From the NCBI GenBank assembly GCA_029547025.1, contig JAKPQA010000307.1, positions 1 to 45,828 on the forward strand: a stretch of 45,828 bases of DNA, read 5' to 3'. Shown here piece by piece: positions 7,022 through 16,114 of the stretch (its first letter is position 1; the number at the start of each line of letters is the position of its first letter). The stretch is from Armatimonadota bacterium (GTDB lineage: Bacteria > Armatimonadota > Zipacnadia > UBA1398 > JAKPQA01). The notes beneath the pieces are model-generated. The model saw only the letters and a program-made list of their open reading frames with translations, did not search any database and was not told the DNA's origin. Made by a program: the position numbers and the translations under genes.

Positions 7022-8395
7022 ATGATCTGGTTCGCGGCGATGTCGGTGCCGCTGCTCGGTCTCGCGGCCGGCGAGCCCGACGGGGCCGCAGTGGTGCGCG
7101 CCGAGGGCTTCCGGGGCATCTGGTTCACGCTCGGTCAGCTCGAGGGCCCCTATGGCGACAAGTATAGCGGCGGTCTGGGCACCTACACGGCCGACCATGT
7201 GCCCATCGCGATCCACGTACCATGGGTCGGGAAGACTTTCTTCGTGTTCGGCGGCACCCCGGGGCCAGCGGAGCGGCACCTGCTGGCGATGATCTCCTAC
7301 TACGACCACGTCCGCTGGGTTGTGGCGCGGCCCGTGGTGGTGCACGACAAGGGCGGCGTGAACGACCCGCACGACAACCCCAGCCTGGCGATCGACGGCC
7401 GGGGCCATCTGTGGGTCTTCGTCAGCGGGCGGGCCGAGAAGAGGCCCGGCTTCATCTACCGGAGCCTGTCACCCTACTCCATCGACGGTTTCGAGCGCGT
7501 GGCCGAGTTCCAGTTCGCCTACCCGCAGCCATGGTGGATGGGGGACTCCGGCTTCTTGTTCTGCCTGACGCGCTACACCCAGGGTCGCGAGCTCTACTGG
7601 CAGACGAGCCCCGATGGCCGAACGTGGGCGCCCCAACGGAAGCTGGCCGGTTTCGGGGGGCACTACCAGGTGACCGCGACTCGCGGTACCCAGCTGGTTA
7701 CGGCGTTCAACTGGCATCCCGGCGGCGATGTCGACAGGCGGACGAACCTGTACTTCCTCCAGACGGATGACGGCGGGCAGAGTTGGCGTACGGTAACCGG
7801 CGATCCTGTTGCCACGCCACTGGCCGATGTCGCCAACCCGGCGCTGGTCCGCGACTACGCAGCCGAAGGGCGGCTGGTCTACATCAACGACGTGAACCTC
7901 GACGCCGAGGGGCGGCCCGTCGTCTCCTACATCACGTCAGGCAGTTTCCGGCCCGGCCCGGAGGGCGAACCGCGCGAGTGGACCATCGCCCACTGGACGG
8001 GGGGCGAATGGTCGTACAGCATGGTGTGCACCACGGACCACAACTACGACATGGGGTCTCTACGGATCGAGCCCGATGCGTGGCGAATCATCGGCCCGAC
8101 CGATCCCGGCCCGCAGCCGTGGTGCACCGGCGGCGAGATGGTTCTGTGGGAGAGCCGCGACCAGGGAGCGACGTGGCGGCGGGCGTGCCAGGTGACGCAC
8201 GACAGCCCACGCAACCACTCGTATGCTCGATGCCCGGTCAACGCCCATCCGGAGTTCTGGGCCCTCTGGGCCGATGGCGACGGGCTGCGGTTCTCGGAGT
8301 CGCATCTGTACTTCACGAACCAGGCGGGCGACAGGGTCTGGCGACTGCCTTACACGATGGCCGAGGACTTTGCCGAGCCGGAGAGGGTGCGGTGA
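7022..8395 (+). CDS. BNR-4 repeat secreted propeller protein
   Basis: The ATG at 7022 lies behind GGAGGTAGAGGG and begins MIWFAAMSVPLLGLAAG, a short signal peptide. The 457-residue protein matches the BNR_4 (BNR repeat-containing) family closely: FRGIWFTLGQ at the N-terminus, DKYSGGLGTYTADHVP, VNDPHDNPSLAIDGRGHLWV, and later GGHYQVTAT and DHNYDMGSLR. Related seven-bladed folds include ulvan and other polysaccharide lyases, so a glycan-binding or lyase role is plausible, but I cannot point to catalytic residues. It converges with the gene at 8417, with a 21-base gap and no hairpin. Confidence 0.85.
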   Translation: MIWFAAMSVPLLGLAAGEPDGAAVVRAEGFRGIWFTLGQLEGPYGDKYSGGLGTYTADHVPIAIHVPWVGKTFFVFGGTPGPAERHLLAMISYYDHVRWVVARPVVVHDKGGVNDPHDNPSLAIDGRGHLWVFVSGRAEKRPGFIYRSLSPYSIDGFERVAEFQFAYPQPWWMGDSGFLFCLTRYTQGRELYWQTSPDGRTWAPQRKLAGFGGHYQVTATRGTQLVTAFNWHPGGDVDRRTNLYFLQTDDGGQSWRTVTGDPVATPLADVANPALVRDYAAEGRLVYINDVNLDAEGRPVVSYITSGSFRPGPEGEPREWTIAHWTGGEWSYSMVCTTDHNYDMGSLRIEPDAWRIIGPTDPGPQPWCTGGEMVLWESRDQGATWRRACQVTHDSPRNHSYARCPVNAHPEFWALWADGDGLRFSESHLYFTNQAGDRVWRLPYTMAEDFAEPERVR

Positions 8396-8416
8396 GAGCG
8401 ATCCCGGGAAAGCCTG

Positions 8417-9733
8417 CTACGGCTTGGGGACGAAGCGCTCCGGGCAGCGGCCTTCCCTCCAGTAGGGCGCCAGTTCCCTCGTCAGCGTCATGTAGTACTC
8501 GGGCGTGTCGCCCCAGCGGTCGATCAGGTCGCCGGCTTCGGTGCGGAAGTCTTTGGGTTCGCTGTAGGCGATGGCACAGCCCTCATCCGAGTTATTCCAG
8601 CTCTCGACGAGGAGGAGCTTCCGGCCGAAGCTGTCCGGGTTCGAGAGTACCTGGCGCCAGCAGTGCTCGTAGCGCGAGCTGTCGGGGGCGTACTCGGCGC
8701 TCCAATGCAGCGTGACCGGCTTGTCGCCGGTCTGACGCGGGCACCAGTGCCCCGGGCCCAGGACGATGGCGTTCGGGTAGATCTGCGGTCCGGCCATTCC
8801 GCCCCACCAGGCGACGTCGTAGTCGACCACGCCCGCGGCCGATGAGATGTCGAGCGTTCCGCCGCCAGGCTGCTTCCCGTTCCATCCGCCGACGAACTCG
8901 CGGCCGTGTACGTGCTGGTTCACGCCGATGAAGGGCTCCACCCCGAAGGCCTCCCGGCAGAGCCGGCGCAGCTCGGCGAAGGTCCACTCGTTCCATTTGG
9001 TGATTCCCGTATCGACCCACGTGGGGAACCAGAACTGGAGGATGGGCCGGGCCTCCCCGTTCACGTTCACCCGTGCCAGGGCGCGCAGAGGGAGACGAGG
9101 CTCGTAGCCCTCCTCACCGTAGAACTGCCTGAGGAAGCCACGGGTGGGCTCCCAGAGCTCGATGATGCCATCAGCGGATGCCTCGGTGCAGTCGCCATCC
9201 TTGGTCCCGTGCCATGCGAAGGGCGTCTCGAGGAACATGGCCATAGGCAGTGGCTCCTCGCCGAGCTTCTCAAGCTCCGCCCACGCCTTCGCCAGTGCCT
9301 CGAAGGGTGGTCCGGCCTTCGCCTCCTGGTCGAAGCACAGCGAGTACCAGGTGTCGACGAGGACGAAGTCGAAGCCGCTCCACTTCATGCCGCGCCACTC
9401 GGCCATGAGCCACAGGGGGTACTGGTCCGCCTCGTGGTAGGTCACTGGCCAGGCCGAGGCGTCGGGCAGCGCGTTACCGGGCCATCGCTCGGGCTTGTCG
9501 AGGCCGTGGATCGTGGCGGCAGGATCATCTGGCTTCGGGAAGGCGAGCTTCCACGTGCCCGACATGCCCAGCTCCCCGCCTGAGGTGACGACCTGGTCAT
9601 CCCACGGACCACGGTAGAAGAAGTAGGTGCTGAGCAGGCGGCGGCCCGCATCGAACCCGCCCGATGCGTCGAGCTGGGCGGGCGCCGCCGCTGGGAGCAG
9701 TAGGGTCGGCAGCATTGCGAGGGTTGCACGCAA
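8417..9733 (-). CDS. Secreted DUF5010/GH99-like barrel protein
   Basis: Two starts are possible. GTG at 9751 overlaps the upstream TGA (GTGA). TTG at 9733 sits 7 bases after GGAGG and begins the better signal peptide (MRATLAMLPTLLLPAAAPAQ), so I chose it. The 438-residue product has motifs WPVTYHEADQYPLWLMAEW, SGFDFVLVDTWYSLC and LLLVESWNNSDEGCAIAYSE, which resemble DUF5010 and distantly GH99/GH71 barrel proteins. The N-terminal FYRGPWDDQVV and repeated Trp/Tyr clusters suggest a carbohydrate-binding groove. Catalytic residues are not assigned. It is the last gene of an operon after the aldolase and MNT-HEPN genes. Confidence 0.72.
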   Translation of the reverse strand: MRATLAMLPTLLLPAAAPAQLDASGGFDAGRRLLSTYFFYRGPWDDQVVTSGGELGMSGTWKLAFPKPDDPAATIHGLDKPERWPGNALPDASAWPVTYHEADQYPLWLMAEWRGMKWSGFDFVLVDTWYSLCFDQEAKAGPPFEALAKAWAELEKLGEEPLPMAMFLETPFAWHGTKDGDCTEASADGIIELWEPTRGFLRQFYGEEGYEPRLPLRALARVNVNGEARPILQFWFPTWVDTGITKWNEWTFAELRRLCREAFGVEPFIGVNQHVHGREFVGGWNGKQPGGGTLDISSAAGVVDYDVAWWGGMAGPQIYPNAIVLGPGHWCPRQTGDKPVTLHWSAEYAPDSSRYEHCWRQVLSNPDSFGRKLLLVESWNNSDEGCAIAYSEPKDFRTEAGDLIDRWGDTPEYYMTLTRELAPYWREGRCPERFVPKP

Positions 9734-9747
9734 CTGAGTGCCTCCGA

Positions 9748-10530
9748 TCACTCCAGGGGCAGTCCGAGCGCCTGCCGGACAATGGCTCGCACGCGCTCCG
9801 CGAGGTTGAGGGCCCAGGCCGCTTCATCGTCCGTTGTGTCCCTCCCGATGTAGCGTGTCACCACCGCGAACGGCGTGAGGGCCTCGAGTTCGCTGCTCAA
9901 CACCACGAGCCCCGGGTGGGGGGGCTCAACCATGCCTAGCAGCTCCAGCAGATCGTGAGTGCGGGGAGGTGGCGTGCCCCGCTCCTGCAGTAGTGCCTTC
10001 AGGTACTTCTCTGTCTGCTGCTGGGCGTGGAATGCCACGGGGTCGTTTGCCTGCAGACCTACTACGTCGGCCAAGGCCCGGGCACTCACGCGATCCGTCT
10101 CAGCCTTGCGTACCCACTCCTCGGTCATCGGGTTCAAGCCGAGGTCTCCCTTGTCGACCAGGTGCGCGGGCGGCTGCCTCAGGTAGTCCAGGCCTTGCCC
10201 AGTGCGGTCGTAGAGCACCCGGCCGGCGCGGGCAGCGTCACGGAGTACTGGGTCGCCGAGAGCAAGCCGACTCCGTGCGTCCTCGGCGGCTCGCGCCAGG
10301 ATACTCACATAGGGGGACCCGGCGGGCCTCGCCGCATCAACCGCGGTCTGGACTGCGCGCCCCGAAGCCTCGGTGATCACCAGAAGATCGATGTCGCTGT
10401 CCTCCCGCGGAGTGCCATAGGCCCGGGAGCCGTAGAGGATGATCAGATGCGGCTGGCAGGCTTCGATGATGCGCGGCAGCGCGCGCTCGATGGCCTCATC
10501 GACTGGTGTGCGCGCGGTGGCCTTGGCCAC
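9748..10530 (-). CDS. Fused MNT nucleotidyltransferase-HEPN protein
   Basis: A GTG at 10530 follows AGGGAGG. The 260-residue protein joins two domains usually encoded by adjacent genes. Residues 10-115 are a minimal nucleotidyltransferase with Gly34-Ser35, ten residues, then Asp46-x-Asp48 (GSRAYGTPREDSDIDLLV), the GSX10DXD signature. Residues about 134-258 are a HEPN domain: EWVRKAETDRVSARALAD, the amphipathic block FHAQQQTEKYLKALL and the KTHDL-like RTHDLLELL at 190-198. The RX4-6H RNase motif of HepT toxins is not clearly present; the nearest Arg (184) is eight positions before His192. In type VII toxin-antitoxin pairs the MNT AMPylates and silences the HEPN toxin. Here it lies 18 bases after the aldolase gene and overlaps the next one, so it is co-transcribed with metabolic genes. 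Confidence 0.88.
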   Translation of the reverse strand: MAKATARTPVDEAIERALPRIIEACQPHLIILYGSRAYGTPREDSDIDLLVITEASGRAVQTAVDAARPAGSPYVSILARAAEDARSRLALGDPVLRDAARAGRVLYDRTGQGLDYLRQPPAHLVDKGDLGLNPMTEEWVRKAETDRVSARALADVVGLQANDPVAFHAQQQTEKYLKALLQERGTPPPRTHDLLELLGMVEPPHPGLVVLSSELEALTPFAVVTRYIGRDTTDDEAAWALNLAERVRAIVRQALGLPLE

Positions 10531-10548
10531 ACTGCTCGCCTCCCTGCA

Positions 10549-11331
10549 TTAGCCATTGGCCTTGAGCCGGTGGATTCCCTCTTGGAGCCCGTCCTGCACG
10601 AAGCCGATGTCGCTCGAGTAGGTGATGAACCGGGCGCCGCGTTCCGCCCACTGGCGGAGCAGGGCCGCATCCCCCAGGTGGAGCCCGCAGGCAACGCCGT
10701 GTCGGGTGCAGGCGGCCAGGATGCTGCCCATGGCCTCGCGCATTCGCGGGGCGTCGACCTGTCCGACCATACCCAACGACAGCGACAGATCCATGGGCCC
10801 GATCATCACCGCATCTAGCCCGGGTGTTGACACGATGTCATCGACCCGGTCGATGGCGAGCTGGCTCTCGATCTGGATGACGAGCATGGTGTTGGCATTC
10901 GCATGAGCGACCACTTGGGCGGCCTCGCAGGGCTGATAGTCGCAGTGGCCGATTCCGGTGGCGAGGCCCCGCTCGCCTTCGGGCGGGTACTTCATGCGGC
11001 GCAGCGCGGCCTCGACCACGGCGCGGCTCTCGACTCGGGGGATCATGATGCCCTCGGCGCCGAGGTCGAGCATTTGGCTGATCCAGTGGGGCACCATGTC
11101 CGGGATTCGGACGATGGGCGTGATGTCGCGCGCTCGGCAGGTGCGCACGATCTCGCGAAGGGTCTGGATGTCCCACGCGTTGTGCTCGCGGTCGATCATC
11201 AGGTAGTCATATCCGGCCAGGGCGGCCATCTGCGCGTAGGCGGGGGTGCCGTATTCGGCGATGGCCGTGCCATAGGCGCACTGGCCGGTGCTCAGTAGGT
11301 GCTTGGTTCTGTTTGGTTTCAGTGCAAACAT
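10549..11331 (-). CDS. HpcH/HpaI-family aldolase
   Basis: The ATG at 11331 is 5 bases after AGGAG; the frame extends to 11376 but that start has no ribosome site. The 260-residue product has the full HpcH/HpaI (2-oxo acid class II aldolase) pattern: YDYLMIDREHNAWD with the catalytic His50, Arg75 in PIVRIPD, the metal ligand Glu155 in VIQIES and Asp181 in DAVMIGPMDLSLSLG. Family members cleave 2-keto-3-deoxy sugar acids such as 2-keto-3-deoxy-L-rhamnonate, or 4-hydroxy-2-oxoheptanedioate, to pyruvate and an aldehyde; the substrate cannot be chosen here, although the glycan-degrading context favours a sugar acid. Cytoplasmic. First gene of a three-gene minus-strand operon; divergent from the MgtC-like gene with about 100 bases between. 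Confidence 0.9.
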   Translation of the reverse strand: MFALKPNRTKHLLSTGQCAYGTAIAEYGTPAYAQMAALAGYDYLMIDREHNAWDIQTLREIVRTCRARDITPIVRIPDMVPHWISQMLDLGAEGIMIPRVESRAVVEAALRRMKYPPEGERGLATGIGHCDYQPCEAAQVVAHANANTMLVIQIESQLAIDRVDDIVSTPGLDAVMIGPMDLSLSLGMVGQVDAPRMREAMGSILAACTRHGVACGLHLGDAALLRQWAERGARFITYSSDIGFVQDGLQEGIHRLKANG

Positions 11332-11432
11332 GGCGCTCCTCGTCACGTATTCTGCCGCGCTTGGGCGACCGCGCAAAGGCCCGGCCGTGGTCGGTGCCGA
11401 ACCTTTGTGTGTCTGACCTGGAGGGATCGGTA

Positions 11433-12101
11433 GTGCCCTCGTTTCCCAGTCTGGACGAAGCCACCACGGCCCTGCGGCTGGCGGCGGCGATCGGCCTGTG
11501 CGGCGTCATCGGGCTCGAACGGCAACTGCATCGCCAGTCCGCGGGTTTCCGCACCCATATTCTGGTCGGTGTGGGCGCGTGCCTGGTGATGATGCTCTCG
11601 ATCATCGTGGGCGGTGCTGATCACGACCCGGGACGCATTGCCGCCCAGGTGGTCACCGGTGTGGGTTTTCTGGGCGCCGGCACCATCATCCGCCAGCGCG
11701 ATAGCATCCGTGGTCTGACGACAGCGGCGAGCGTATGGTGCGCGTCGGCGGTGGGTCTGGCGGCTGGAGCGGGCTGGTTCCAGGGCGCGGCAATGGCGAC
11801 GGCGGGGGTTCTCATTTCGCTCTGGCTTTTCAAGTTCATCGAGCTCCACCTGCCGGCGGATGATGCCCGCATTGTGGTTGTCGGCGAGGCCTGCGATGAG
11901 ACGGAGGCCGCCATTCGAAGCGTGGTTGAGCGCCGCCGGGCCCGGGTCGTCTCGAGCCGGCGGCACCATGGCCCCGATGGGCGCGATTGGGCCCGAGTCG
12001 TGATCGCACCCCGGCGCGCGTCTGATGTCGACGCGCTTCACGATGCCCTCGAGTCGCTGGACCGCGTCGACCGGGTGCGGGTGACGTCAAGCCGGCAGTG
12101 A
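11433..12101 (+). CDS. MgtC/SapB-family membrane protein
   Basis: A GTG at 11433 follows TGGAGGG at about 8 bases. The 222-residue product has the MgtC core: LRLAAAIGLCGVIGLERQ, then SAGFRTHILVGVGACLVMM, VVTGVGFLGAGTIIRQ and IRGLTTAASVWCASAVGLA, giving four to five membrane helices. A soluble C-terminal ACT-like part of about 75 residues follows (ARIVVVGEACDETEAAIRSV to the end). MgtC proteins are linked to magnesium homeostasis and inhibition of the F-type ATPase in some pathogens; in environmental bacteria the role is less clear. Single gene; the next start is 24 bases after its stop. Confidence 0.92.
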   Translation: MPSFPSLDEATTALRLAAAIGLCGVIGLERQLHRQSAGFRTHILVGVGACLVMMLSIIVGGADHDPGRIAAQVVTGVGFLGAGTIIRQRDSIRGLTTAASVWCASAVGLAAGAGWFQGAAMATAGVLISLWLFKFIELHLPADDARIVVVGEACDETEAAIRSVVERRRARVVSSRRHHGPDGRDWARVVIAPRRASDVDALHDALESLDRVDRVRVTSSRQ

Positions 12102-12125
12102 CCCCTTTGGTTCCGCGAGAGAGTG

Positions 12126-13346
12126 ATGTGCATGGGCGGTTTGCGCGTTGCGGTTGCCGCGGGAGCGGCGGTCTGGATGCTGGCCCCGGCGCCGGCAAGT
12201 GAGAAGGGCACCATGCCGCGGCCTGAGGATTTCGCCATCCTTCCGTGGAGCTGGGTCCCGAATGATCCGGTGCAGCTCCAGTGGATCCGCGAGTGCGGGT
12301 TCAACCTGGCGGGTTTCGCGAGTCCCGATGCGCTCGATGCGGTCCGCGCTGCTGGTCTCAAGGCCTTTGTCTCCGATGGCACCACCCACGTTGGCGATGC
12401 TGAGGCGGCCCTGGATGACGCCGAGATCGCGCGGCGCGTGAAGGCGCTGGTTCACAAGGTTCGCCACCACCCGGCCGTCTTCGGCTACTACTTGCGGGAC
12501 GAACCCAACGCCGCGGTGTTCCCCGGCTTGGCGCGTTGGGCTGCAGCCTACGCCAAAGCTGACCCCAAGGCGTTGCCCTACATCAATCTGCTTCCGAACT
12601 ACGGCTCGTCGGCGCAGTTGGGGACGGCCACGTACGAGGAGTACCTGGATCAGTACGTCCGGACCGTACACCCGCGGTTCATCAGCTACGACCACTATGC
12701 CCTGATGGATGACGGTTCGCTGCGCGGGGGCTACTTCCAGAACCTGGAGGCGGTGCGGAAGGCGGCCCTCTCGGCCGGCATACCGTTCTGGAACATCGTC
12801 TTGGCGAACGCGCACTTCCGCTATGCCGAGCCCACGCCGGCGGGGCTGCGGTTCCAGATGTACACCACGCTCGCCTATGGTGGCCGCGGGATCTCCTACT
12901 TCACCTACTTGACGCCCGATGTGGGCAACTACCGCCTGGCACCCATCGACCAGTTTGGGAACAAGACGCCCACGTGGGACATGCTCCGGAATGTGAACCT
13001 GCAGATCCATGCGCTGGCGCCGACCTACCTCACGCTGACCAGCGTGAACGTGTTCCACCACGGCGAGGTCCCCGAGGGATGCCTCGATGACACCCGCAGT
13101 GTTCATTTGGCCAGGGTGGACGGCGCCAACCTGGTGGTGGGGGAGTTCACGGATCCCGATGGGCAACCGGCGGTGCTGATCGTGAACAAGGACCTGCACC
13201 GGTCGACGGCTTTCGGCCTCGAGTTCAAGCAGCCGGGCAGGGTCATGCTGGTGAGCCCTTACAACGGGAGCAAACAGCCCTTCGGTGGGGAGCACTGCTG
13301 GCTGGCGGCCGGCCAAGGGGCGCTGCTGCTGCTGGAGAAGCCGTGA
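12126..13346 (+). CDS. Secreted TIM-barrel glycoside-hydrolase-like protein
   Basis: Adjacent GTG (12123) and ATG (12126, 12132) starts are possible behind a weak purine-rich site; I use 12126. A signal peptide (MGGLRVAVAAGAAVWMLAPAPAS) is clear. The 406-residue product starts as a barrel: PWSWVPNDPVQLQWIRECGFNLAG, then PAVFGYYLRDEPN with Glu126 as a probable acid/base, and FISYDHYALMDDG. GGRGISYFTYLTPDVGNYRLAP fits later strands. A short C-terminal beta domain follows (VLIVNKDLHRS). It resembles GH42-like or agarase-like barrels but I cannot name the family. Its TGA overlaps the next gene's GTG by four bases, so the two are translationally coupled. Confidence 0.7.
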   Translation: MCMGGLRVAVAAGAAVWMLAPAPASEKGTMPRPEDFAILPWSWVPNDPVQLQWIRECGFNLAGFASPDALDAVRAAGLKAFVSDGTTHVGDAEAALDDAEIARRVKALVHKVRHHPAVFGYYLRDEPNAAVFPGLARWAAAYAKADPKALPYINLLPNYGSSAQLGTATYEEYLDQYVRTVHPRFISYDHYALMDDGSLRGGYFQNLEAVRKAALSAGIPFWNIVLANAHFRYAEPTPAGLRFQMYTTLAYGGRGISYFTYLTPDVGNYRLAPIDQFGNKTPTWDMLRNVNLQIHALAPTYLTLTSVNVFHHGEVPEGCLDDTRSVHLARVDGANLVVGEFTDPDGQPAVLIVNKDLHRSTAFGLEFKQPGRVMLVSPYNGSKQPFGGEHCWLAAGQGALLLLEKP

Positions 13347-16105
13347 GGACGGCCCGTACCGCTGTTGGTGTGGCCCTTCTGGGGCTGCTGGTGCTGCCGC
13401 TGCGGGCCGACGAGCCCCTCGAGGCGGCGCGCAGCCTGTTCCTCAATCTGGCGAGCCGGCTGTTCGTCGATGAGCTCGACGTCGCCGGCCCGCCAGCCGG
13501 GGTCGAGGCGCCGTGGGCGGCCAAGATCGCTTGGCGTCAGGCTGGGGGGCGGCCCGAGTGGGGGAACGTAACCCTCGGCTTCCGCGCCGACGCTGCCACC
13601 GGGTATTCGTTCGACCTGCTCGTCGAGAGCGCCACGCCCGGCAGCGGCCTGAACGTCTACCTGACCGAGGCCGATGCCGATCGCTGGGTCGAGGCCTTCC
13701 CGCTCGCCGACCGCGTCGGCCAGGGCTGGGCGCACATCGACCTTCAGGGCGATGCCCTCCGGCTGTGGCAGTTCGGCAACGGCGTGCGGGAGCCCGCGAC
13801 TGTCGGAGGCCTTACGCTTGAGCCCTACGGCAAGGACGGGGCCCTGGTGGTCTGGGTCGCCAACCTCGCCATCCACACGCCGGCGGGGCTCCGCGATGCG
13901 CTCTCGCTGATGGCAGACAGCGACTGCCCGCCGCCGACGGCCGTCGGCCCGGTGACGCGGTTGGCCGAGGTGCCTCGGTGCTACATGGGTATGTCGCTCT
14001 CGTTCCTCGCGAAGCCCGAGGGCCAGGAGCTCGTGGCAGAGGTCCGCAAGCTCGTGCCGAGCCTGGGCGTGGCGGCCGCCGGAGCGCAGTGGCGACCCGA
14101 GTGGGCCGAAGCCATCGCGCGCGTCCGAGCCGATGGCGTCGATGTGCGCGTGCAGAACGGCGGCATCGCTGGTATGGCGGGCCTCATCACCCGCGCCCGA
14201 GCGTGGGGCGTCGATCCCCAGGGCCGCTCGCGCAACACGACGCCGGGCTATGGCGACGGCATGCACAGCGTGAGCTACTGCCATCCGGCTGCCCGTGAGG
14301 CCGTCCGGCGGATGATGGCAGCCATGCGAGGCATGGGCATCCTCGACTACGAGCAGATCGACTACGTATGGCCCTGGCAGGGCGGTCCCTGGGGCTATGG
14401 CGAGTGGGACCGCGAAGCCTTCCGCACCGACCTGCTAGGGCAAGATGAGGGCCTGCGGCTGGCTTCCGGCGAGACGGTGCACTTCTCCGACTACCTCGCC
14501 GCCTATGGAGTGGACCGGATCGGTCCTGGCGACCTCGGGATCGCCACCTGGGACTTGTTCGAGCCGAAGGCAGCCGAGGGCCTGCCGGAGGACGCTCGCC
14601 GTCGCCACTCCTTCGTGTTCACCGCGCTCACGCACTACGAGTGGCTGAAGTTCGCGCAAGCAATGGGGGCCGAGGCCCGCTCCTGGGGCGGCGAGTTCCT
14701 GGCGACGCTGAACCCCGAGGACGTGTCGAATGGCGGCGACTACGTGTTCTGGAGCCGCCTCCGGGATACCGGGGCGGAGTACCTCGAGCGCTTCGGCAAT
14801 CCGGGCGAGACCGAGTTCTGGCGGCACTACCTGCCCTATCTCCGTCAGGAGGCCACACGCTCGGGCAAGCGCTTGGGCGTCATCTACGAGGTAGGCGTGG
14901 GCGGCCATGGCCAGCCCTACCTCGACCCCGAGGTCGCCTACTGCCTCTCGTACGACTGCACGGCCAGCGGTGGGTTCGACGACATGCAGAACGAGTGGAT
15001 GGATGAGGCCGGCTGGGCCGCCTCGCAGGAGGGGAGGCATCACGACCGACTCCAGCAATGGCTCGCCACGGCCCATGCATTCAACCAGGCCAAGGCCGAT
15101 GGAGCGGCGCTCCCCGCGCGGCGGGCCCTGGCCATCGGGCAGCGCTGCGTGGTGCACGCGATCGGGTTCAGCCCGTCGTATCTCCTGACGCGGGGCGCGC
15201 TCAACGACCTGGGCATCGACTGCGACTATTCCGACCTCACCATGGACCCGGCCGACTGGGAGGCCTACGACGTGCTCGTGTACACGCCGTGGGAGTCCTC
15301 CCACCGGCACCTTGAGGCCCTGCCTCGGTGGCTGGACGCGAAGCCCGGCCGGATGGTTATCACGCATGGCGCCGTGCCGACGCGGATCGCCAGTGGGCTC
15401 GGGTACGCGCCGAGCGCGGCGGTAGGCGACCCGGGGTTGGGCGGGCTGCTCGGACTTGGCGAGATCACGGTCGGCGGGGCAGCCGAGGGCGTTGTGAGCC
15501 AGGTGAGTCCTGGTCTGGCGGCTGCATTGGCGCCCGGGCAGGCGCCGTCACTACCTGGCGGCCTGTACCAGACTGCCCAAGGCGAGGCCGTTGCCCGCAT
15601 CGGCGACGCCGCGCTCGTCACCCGGGCCGCCCGGCCTAACGGAAGCGTCGTCTACTACCTCAACTACGCGGCCGGCCAGCCTGAGACGCGGCAGCTCGAT
15701 GGGGCCATCGTCGGCCGGCTGCTCGAACAGGCGGTCTGCGCCAGGCGGGCGAGCGATGCCGACCGCGTCTACTGCCATACCTTCGAGGTCGCCGGGGGCC
15801 ATGCTGCCGTGATCTGGAGCCGCGATGCGTGTGACCGATTCCGTTTCGAGTACCGGGATGACATCGAACAGCGCATGCCCTACCGCGACGGCACGGTGGA
15901 CGTGCTGCTGCGCCTGGCCGTGGCCGGCGGGACCTACCGCGTCTACGACTTCCTCGCCGATACGGAGAGCGTCGGGCAGGCAGGAGCCGACGGCCTGCCA
16001 GTCCGCCTGAGTGGCCGGACGTGCGCGTTGCTCTACTACGGCGCCGATACGCCCGAATGGCAGCAGGCCGTTGCCCGGCTGAAGGGTAGCTGGCGGCCGG
16101 GATAG
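13343..16105 (+). CDS. Large secreted barrel protein with amidotransferase-like domain
   Basis: The GTG at 13343 overlaps the previous stop (GTGA) and begins a signal peptide (MRTARTAVGVALLGLLVLPL, cut near RADE). The 920-residue product seems to have three parts. Residues about 25-190 are beta-rich (LRLWQFGNGV, LVVWVANLAIHT), a jelly-roll candidate. Residues about 210-580 look like a barrel (YEQIDYVWPWQGGPWGYGEWD, GVIYEVGVGGHGQPY). Residues about 600-700 (LLTRGALNDLGIDCDYSDL, YDVLVYTPWESSHRHLEAL) resemble the flavodoxin/amidotransferase-like domain that follows the barrel in GH42 beta-galactosidases. A small beta domain ends the protein. The substrate is unknown. The coupled upstream barrel gene suggests action on the same glycan. 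Confidence 0.68.
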   Translation: MRTARTAVGVALLGLLVLPLRADEPLEAARSLFLNLASRLFVDELDVAGPPAGVEAPWAAKIAWRQAGGRPEWGNVTLGFRADAATGYSFDLLVESATPGSGLNVYLTEADADRWVEAFPLADRVGQGWAHIDLQGDALRLWQFGNGVREPATVGGLTLEPYGKDGALVVWVANLAIHTPAGLRDALSLMADSDCPPPTAVGPVTRLAEVPRCYMGMSLSFLAKPEGQELVAEVRKLVPSLGVAAAGAQWRPEWAEAIARVRADGVDVRVQNGGIAGMAGLITRARAWGVDPQGRSRNTTPGYGDGMHSVSYCHPAAREAVRRMMAAMRGMGILDYEQIDYVWPWQGGPWGYGEWDREAFRTDLLGQDEGLRLASGETVHFSDYLAAYGVDRIGPGDLGIATWDLFEPKAAEGLPEDARRRHSFVFTALTHYEWLKFAQAMGAEARSWGGEFLATLNPEDVSNGGDYVFWSRLRDTGAEYLERFGNPGETEFWRHYLPYLRQEATRSGKRLGVIYEVGVGGHGQPYLDPEVAYCLSYDCTASGGFDDMQNEWMDEAGWAASQEGRHHDRLQQWLATAHAFNQAKADGAALPARRALAIGQRCVVHAIGFSPSYLLTRGALNDLGIDCDYSDLTMDPADWEAYDVLVYTPWESSHRHLEALPRWLDAKPGRMVITHGAVPTRIASGLGYAPSAAVGDPGLGGLLGLGEITVGGAAEGVVSQVSPGLAAALAPGQAPSLPGGLYQTAQGEAVARIGDAALVTRAARPNGSVVYYLNYAAGQPETRQLDGAIVGRLLEQAVCARRASDADRVYCHTFEVAGGHAAVIWSRDACDRFRFEYRDDIEQRMPYRDGTVDVLLRLAVAGGTYRVYDFLADTESVGQAGADGLPVRLSGRTCALLYYGADTPEWQQAVARLKGSWRPG

Positions 16106-16114
16106 GGGACTACG

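Noticed and set aside
10530-10549. Independent toxin-antitoxin locus for the MNT-HEPN gene
   Set aside because: The domains are fused, the RNase motif is not clear and the gene is tightly packed in an operon, so I call it TA-like only.
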